A stretch of 64,000 nt of DNA. It comes from Amorphochlora amoebiformis (Eukaryota; Cercozoa; Chlorarachniophyceae). Below are positions 60,847-64,000 of this stretch, in pieces. Under the pieces are notes generated by a model. The model had not been told where the DNA came from, did no database searches, and was given only the letters and a program-made list of their open reading frames with translations. How positions within the stretch are numbered: the stretch's first letter is position 1; every line of letters starts with the position of its first letter. Both the position numbers and the translations under genes were made by a program. The DNA is taken from NCBI GenBank assembly GCA_054601695.1, contig BAAHQB010000098.1:620001-684000 (forward strand), given 5' to 3'.

Positions 60847-61146
60847 TATATACATAATTCATAAATATATCTAAATATACACACAAAAAAAAAATATATA
60901 CATACCTTCGAATATATACAAAAAATATATATATATATACATATATATATACATAATTATAGCATTCCTTTCCTCACCTTCGACTCATCCCCCTCAGGAC
61001 TAGATGCCGAAGCCGACTACCTGGAAAATAAACATGCAAAAGCTCGGGCTAACGCTCAGACACATTGTTATAGTCAGGGTCAGGGTCAGGGTCAGGATCA
61101 GAGCGAGAACCAAGGCCCGCAGGACAGCGGGAGTATTAAATCCTGA
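54441..61146 (+). CDS. SH3BGR-like thioredoxin-fold domain plus helical region, 13 exons
   Basis: Exons: 54441-54447, 54558-54792, 55163-55202, 55632-55703, 56049-56105, 56192-56281, 56732-56842, 57534-57587, 58008-58121, 59140-59342, 60331-60409, 60727-60775 and 60998-61146; 1260 nt, 419 residues, all phases matching. The N-terminus is Lys/Ala/Pro-rich. Residues about 50-150 resemble SH3-binding glutamic-acid-rich (SH3BGR) proteins: [36 protein letters not shown] and YPQIFIQDG, then VGDY. This is a glutaredoxin fold without a CxxC active site, so a binding role is more likely than catalysis. The rest is predicted helical ([36 protein letters not shown]) and ends in a Gln/Gly-rich tail. The helical part is not recognised. 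The 7-nt first exon, and the donor at 56281 versus 56269, are uncertain. Confidence 0.8.
58114..58411 (+). repeat. Three copies of an exon end with its donor
   Basis: The end of exon 58008-58121 plus the following 60 bp (atggaaaggtttcgtgccta, tttgatatctttttttcgaa, tatgcagacacatac) recurs at 58234-58300 and 58359-58411, each followed by a TA array. The first copy is the true boundary because it continues the upstream coding frame. Confidence 0.9.
59343..60330. repeat. Intron holding telomere-like and CT arrays
   Basis: This 988-bp intron carries TTAGGG repeats (59367-59395 and 59451-59470), a unique 45-bp segment shared with 38.5 kb, then 640 bp of CT minisatellite (59562-60203; units of tctctctcctctctcctctc) and a C18 run at 60279. 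The long Ser/Leu frame across it is an artefact. Confidence 0.92.
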
Positions 61147-61260
61147 TCTCTTTCGCGAGTGTGAATTCAAGTATTTTGAAGATGAGAATGTGTGTATTTA
61201 TGTATGTGTATATGTGTGTGTTTGTATATATATATATATGTGTGTGTGAATATGTATATG

Positions 61261-61292
<32 letters not shown>

Positions 61293-61508
61293 CATATATT
61301 ATATATATATATATATGTATTCATATTATATACATATATATATATATAACATATATATATTTAAATACATATACATATATATAGAATATTTATAAATATA
61401 CATATCTATACAATAAAAACACAGAAATCATGTGTATATACGAACGTATGTAGATGCACACAACATAACGACATTGCAAGTAATACCGAATATCTAGATA
61501 TATACATC

Positions 61509-61546
<38 letters not shown>

Positions 61547-62160
61547 GAGAGAGAGAGAGAGCTCCTGCATTTTTTATATAATTGTACAGATATACATGTA
61601 TATATACATATATATACACATATATATACATAAATGAACGGTAATATATATTTATGCACATTTTTTTTCTAAAATACACCAGCACATGTAACCTTTGACG
61701 GTGCACAATTTTCCGCTTAATTCAAATCATGTATACATTTATATACATATATACACATATATTATTGTACCTATCCTAGACATATACCACACACAGCAGG
61801 TAAATCGATCAAGCCCGATTAGTGTTGTAAGTACTAGCTAGTATAGATTTTGTAAGATTCCGCATTCCTTTAACTTCTAGAGCTAGCAGTTGCATGAACT
61901 TCCAGAGCTATAGAGCTATATTAATTCAAATTCGATACATCCAGTACCTAGAGTACATGATTGACCAGTCGCGGCGGTATTTTAGGTAAATTTAACTGAT
62001 ATCATGATGATGATAACTTTTAAACTAGTTAGTAGAAATAACAATCAGTAGAATAACTGAGTCGTAGTCTGTGCAGCGTGTTGACAGAGGTTCACCGTTG
62101 ATCACCTTGAAATCTTGTCATGTCGACATGAATATTGCGGCTTACATGTCGTCCTCTTGG
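61147..62160. other. 3' spacer: TA tract then CTAG-containing DNA
   Basis: After the stop at 61146 come TA repeats with a short (GA) run (61544-61560). From 61790 the DNA is unique and moderately rich in ctag and agct motifs (agtactagctagtatagatt, agtacctagagtac). No coding frame is convincing. Confidence 0.5.
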
Positions 62161-64000
62161 AATCTATCAGCTGGGCTCACGTCCAGCTGGGGTATCCTAT
62201 GCCGAATTATTATCTAGCCTAATCTATCCTAAGACTATTAAGCAACTATGACTTGTGCCCGACGTGTGCCTTTATCCTTGGGCTAATCCCCGGGGAAGAG
62301 AGTTTTACACGCTTTTAGGTCTTGTCAGTTTCATGGATCGATGCCCAGTCCCATTCGACAGCCTTCGGTGATCAGTCGGCCGCTGCCTCCATCGGGGAGC
62401 TCGATATTTCCAAACTTGGTCTTGGGAGTAATGAGTAGTGCCTTGTGCTCTGTTACTTAACTTACATCATAGTTATTCGCTAGCACATATGTATATATAT
62501 ATGTATATATATATATATATATATATACATACCGACATCATTCACGTATAGTACCATTATATAGCAACTTATACATATATATATATAATCGTACACGTGA
62601 ACGTGTATGTCGTACATGTAATAACATGCATAGCACTCATTGGTACTCAACCTTTGTTTTTTATTCCAACGCACCCCCTACGACGCAAACGTCGGAAAGG
62701 GAAGAAGAACAAAGGAGAAAATTGCAGATAAAAAGTATTGGCAAAGTAATACAAAATCAAACGGAGAGAGAGAGTTGCAAAACATGGAAAACATAATCAC
62801 ATATATGCGAATTAAGAAAACCATAGATGCAGACTGTCATTTTAAAAAATATTGAATTGAGATATGTGATAAGTTCTACACCTCAAAATCTCTGTAAATA
62901 TTCCCCCAACTCTATCCACCCCCCAACTGTCAATATAGAAGAAAAGGAGTGAACTCAGAAAAAAGACGGAGGAAAAAGTAAGAGACATTGTAGTCATGTA
63001 TAAATAAAAACAAAAATTAAGATAAAATATAAGCTGAAAATAAGATCCTGTGCACTATAAAAATTACTCGTGTGTGCGCTGTGTCGACGATTAATTCGTT
63101 CTCGACGCGCTGGAAGAGTTGAAACGAGTGCAGAGTTGCTTGAAAAAAATGCTTATACCCATCTCCACTTGTTCGCTATTGCGACAAATGATGTTGAGGA
63201 GATTCGAGGAACTTCGTGTGTCCAGGATGTTTCTTGATAAGTGTGACCATGATGTCGGGTATGTCTTCAAGCCATTGAAGTTTTCTTGGTTCCACCAACG
63301 TTGATAATATACTCGATCCACGTCCAGTTGTCACTTTGAAATTCGCGAGACGATTGTTCACTTCCAGTGATCGCGCGAGTGACGGACAGAAATACTGAGA
63401 TCACGTTGAAGGCAGATTGGAAATCATATCCCCAAGCTTCAGCGACGAAAAGGTCATATTTCCCCCTTCAATCTGGACTTCATACTTCCTTCCGATCCGG
63501 AACTTCAGATTTTCCCCGTCCAATCCTCAACTTCCAGATCCGCCCCTTCCAAGCCTGGCCTCAAGGCCGAAGAGAAAGGCTCCCCTCAGGGGGCCGGGGC
63601 GGCGCGTGGAGATTCCGATCTTCGCAGAAGGCGACATAGCGACATCCAGAAGGCGACATGGTGAGTACGAACGCCAGTTCGTGGCACTTGCTCATAACCC
63701 GCAGTAATAAGGATCAGCATGAATAGCTTTGCCGGAGTATGTGAGGATTATTGATGGCGGCTTGCCGTTTGGCACCTTCAAATCATGTCATTTTGACATG
63801 GAGGTTGTGTTTCACATGCCGGCCTCGTTGAAATCTATCAGCTGGGCTCACGTCCAGCTGGGGTATCCTATGCCGAATTATTATCTAGCCTAATCTATCC
63901 TAAGACTATTAAGCAACTATGACTTGTGCCCGACGTGTGCCTTTATCCTTGGGCTAATCCCCGGGGAAGAGAGTTTTACACGCTTTTAGGTCTTGTCAGT
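62161..64000. mobile_element. Region bounded by a 169-bp perfect direct repeat
   Basis: 62161-62329 and 63832-64000 are identical over 169 bp, and the second copy runs off the window. About 60 bp before each copy are also related but diverged (tgtcatgtcgacatga versus tgtcattttgacatgg). The 1.5 kb between is unique, apart from a TA patch at 62490-62590. No reverse transcriptase, integrase or transposase is seen. It could be two LTRs or two copies of a short interspersed element. Confidence 0.4.
63094..63237 (+). CDS. Small open frame between direct repeats, unrecognised
   Basis: One frame reads AELLEKNAYTHLHLFAIATN and continues DVEEIRGT before a stop, loosely like an ankyrin-type helix pair. 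A second frame on the same strand (63119-63304) and one on the other strand are also open, so the assignment is weak. No start or splice sites settle it. Confidence 0.2.
   Translation: MRSRRAGRVETSAELLEKNAYTHLHLFAIATNDVEEIRGTSCVQDVS

Overview
This window looks like nuclear DNA of a unicellular eukaryote with short GT-AG-spliced exons, TTAGGG/CCCTAA-type repeats, and (TA)n microsatellite in almost every intron and many spacers. I cannot place it more precisely than 'protist, possibly an alga'. There is no sign of bacterial operons, CRISPR arrays, rRNA or tRNA genes. Most long reading frames here are runs of Tyr/Ile (from TA arrays), Asn-Pro/Val-Arg (from CCCTAA arrays) or Ser/Leu (from CT arrays) and are not genes. 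I found the real genes by joining short non-repetitive islands across AG/GT splice sites with matching codon phase.

Five genes could be reconstructed. (1) A MORN-repeat protein on the minus strand, 13.7 to 6.5 kb, 14 exons with all phases agreeing. (2) An IMP-specific 5'-nucleotidase (ISN1 family, HAD fold) on the minus strand, from at least 36.3 kb down to 20.2 kb, with enormous introns; a few small exons are still missing. (3) A GDA1/CD39 nucleoside phosphatase on the plus strand, 41.97-43.90 kb, 3 exons. (4) The chaperonin subunit CCT2 (TCP-1 beta) on the plus strand, 44.87-48.79 kb, 14 exons giving a complete 531-residue protein. (5) An inositol polyphosphate kinase on the minus strand, 54.37-49.43 kb, 6 exons. 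A sixth gene, plus strand 54.44-61.15 kb, 13 exons, encodes an SH3BGR-like thioredoxin-fold domain followed by a long helical region. Less certain genes or orphan exons lie at 1.2-5.5, 13.7-17.7, 18.8 and 40.5 kb.

Layout: the kinase and the SH3BGR-like gene start head to head only 72 bp apart. Genes that end tail to tail (5.5/6.5, 18.9/20.2 and 48.8/49.4 kb) are separated by islands very rich in the tetranucleotide CTAG. The same texture occurs beyond the end of the gene at 61.1 kb. Interstitial telomere-like arrays lie mostly inside introns, and at three introns they reach or sit beside the splice sites. The last 2 kb carry a 169-bp perfect direct repeat that may mark a mobile element.

The genes do not form one pathway. 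CCT2 is cytosolic protein folding. ISN1 and GDA1/CD39 are nucleotide hydrolases, and the kinase acts in inositol phosphate signalling. The MORN protein is probably a membrane-associated or cytoskeletal scaffold. The most unusual biology is the gene architecture: TA- and telomere-repeat introns with local duplications of exon-intron boundaries.
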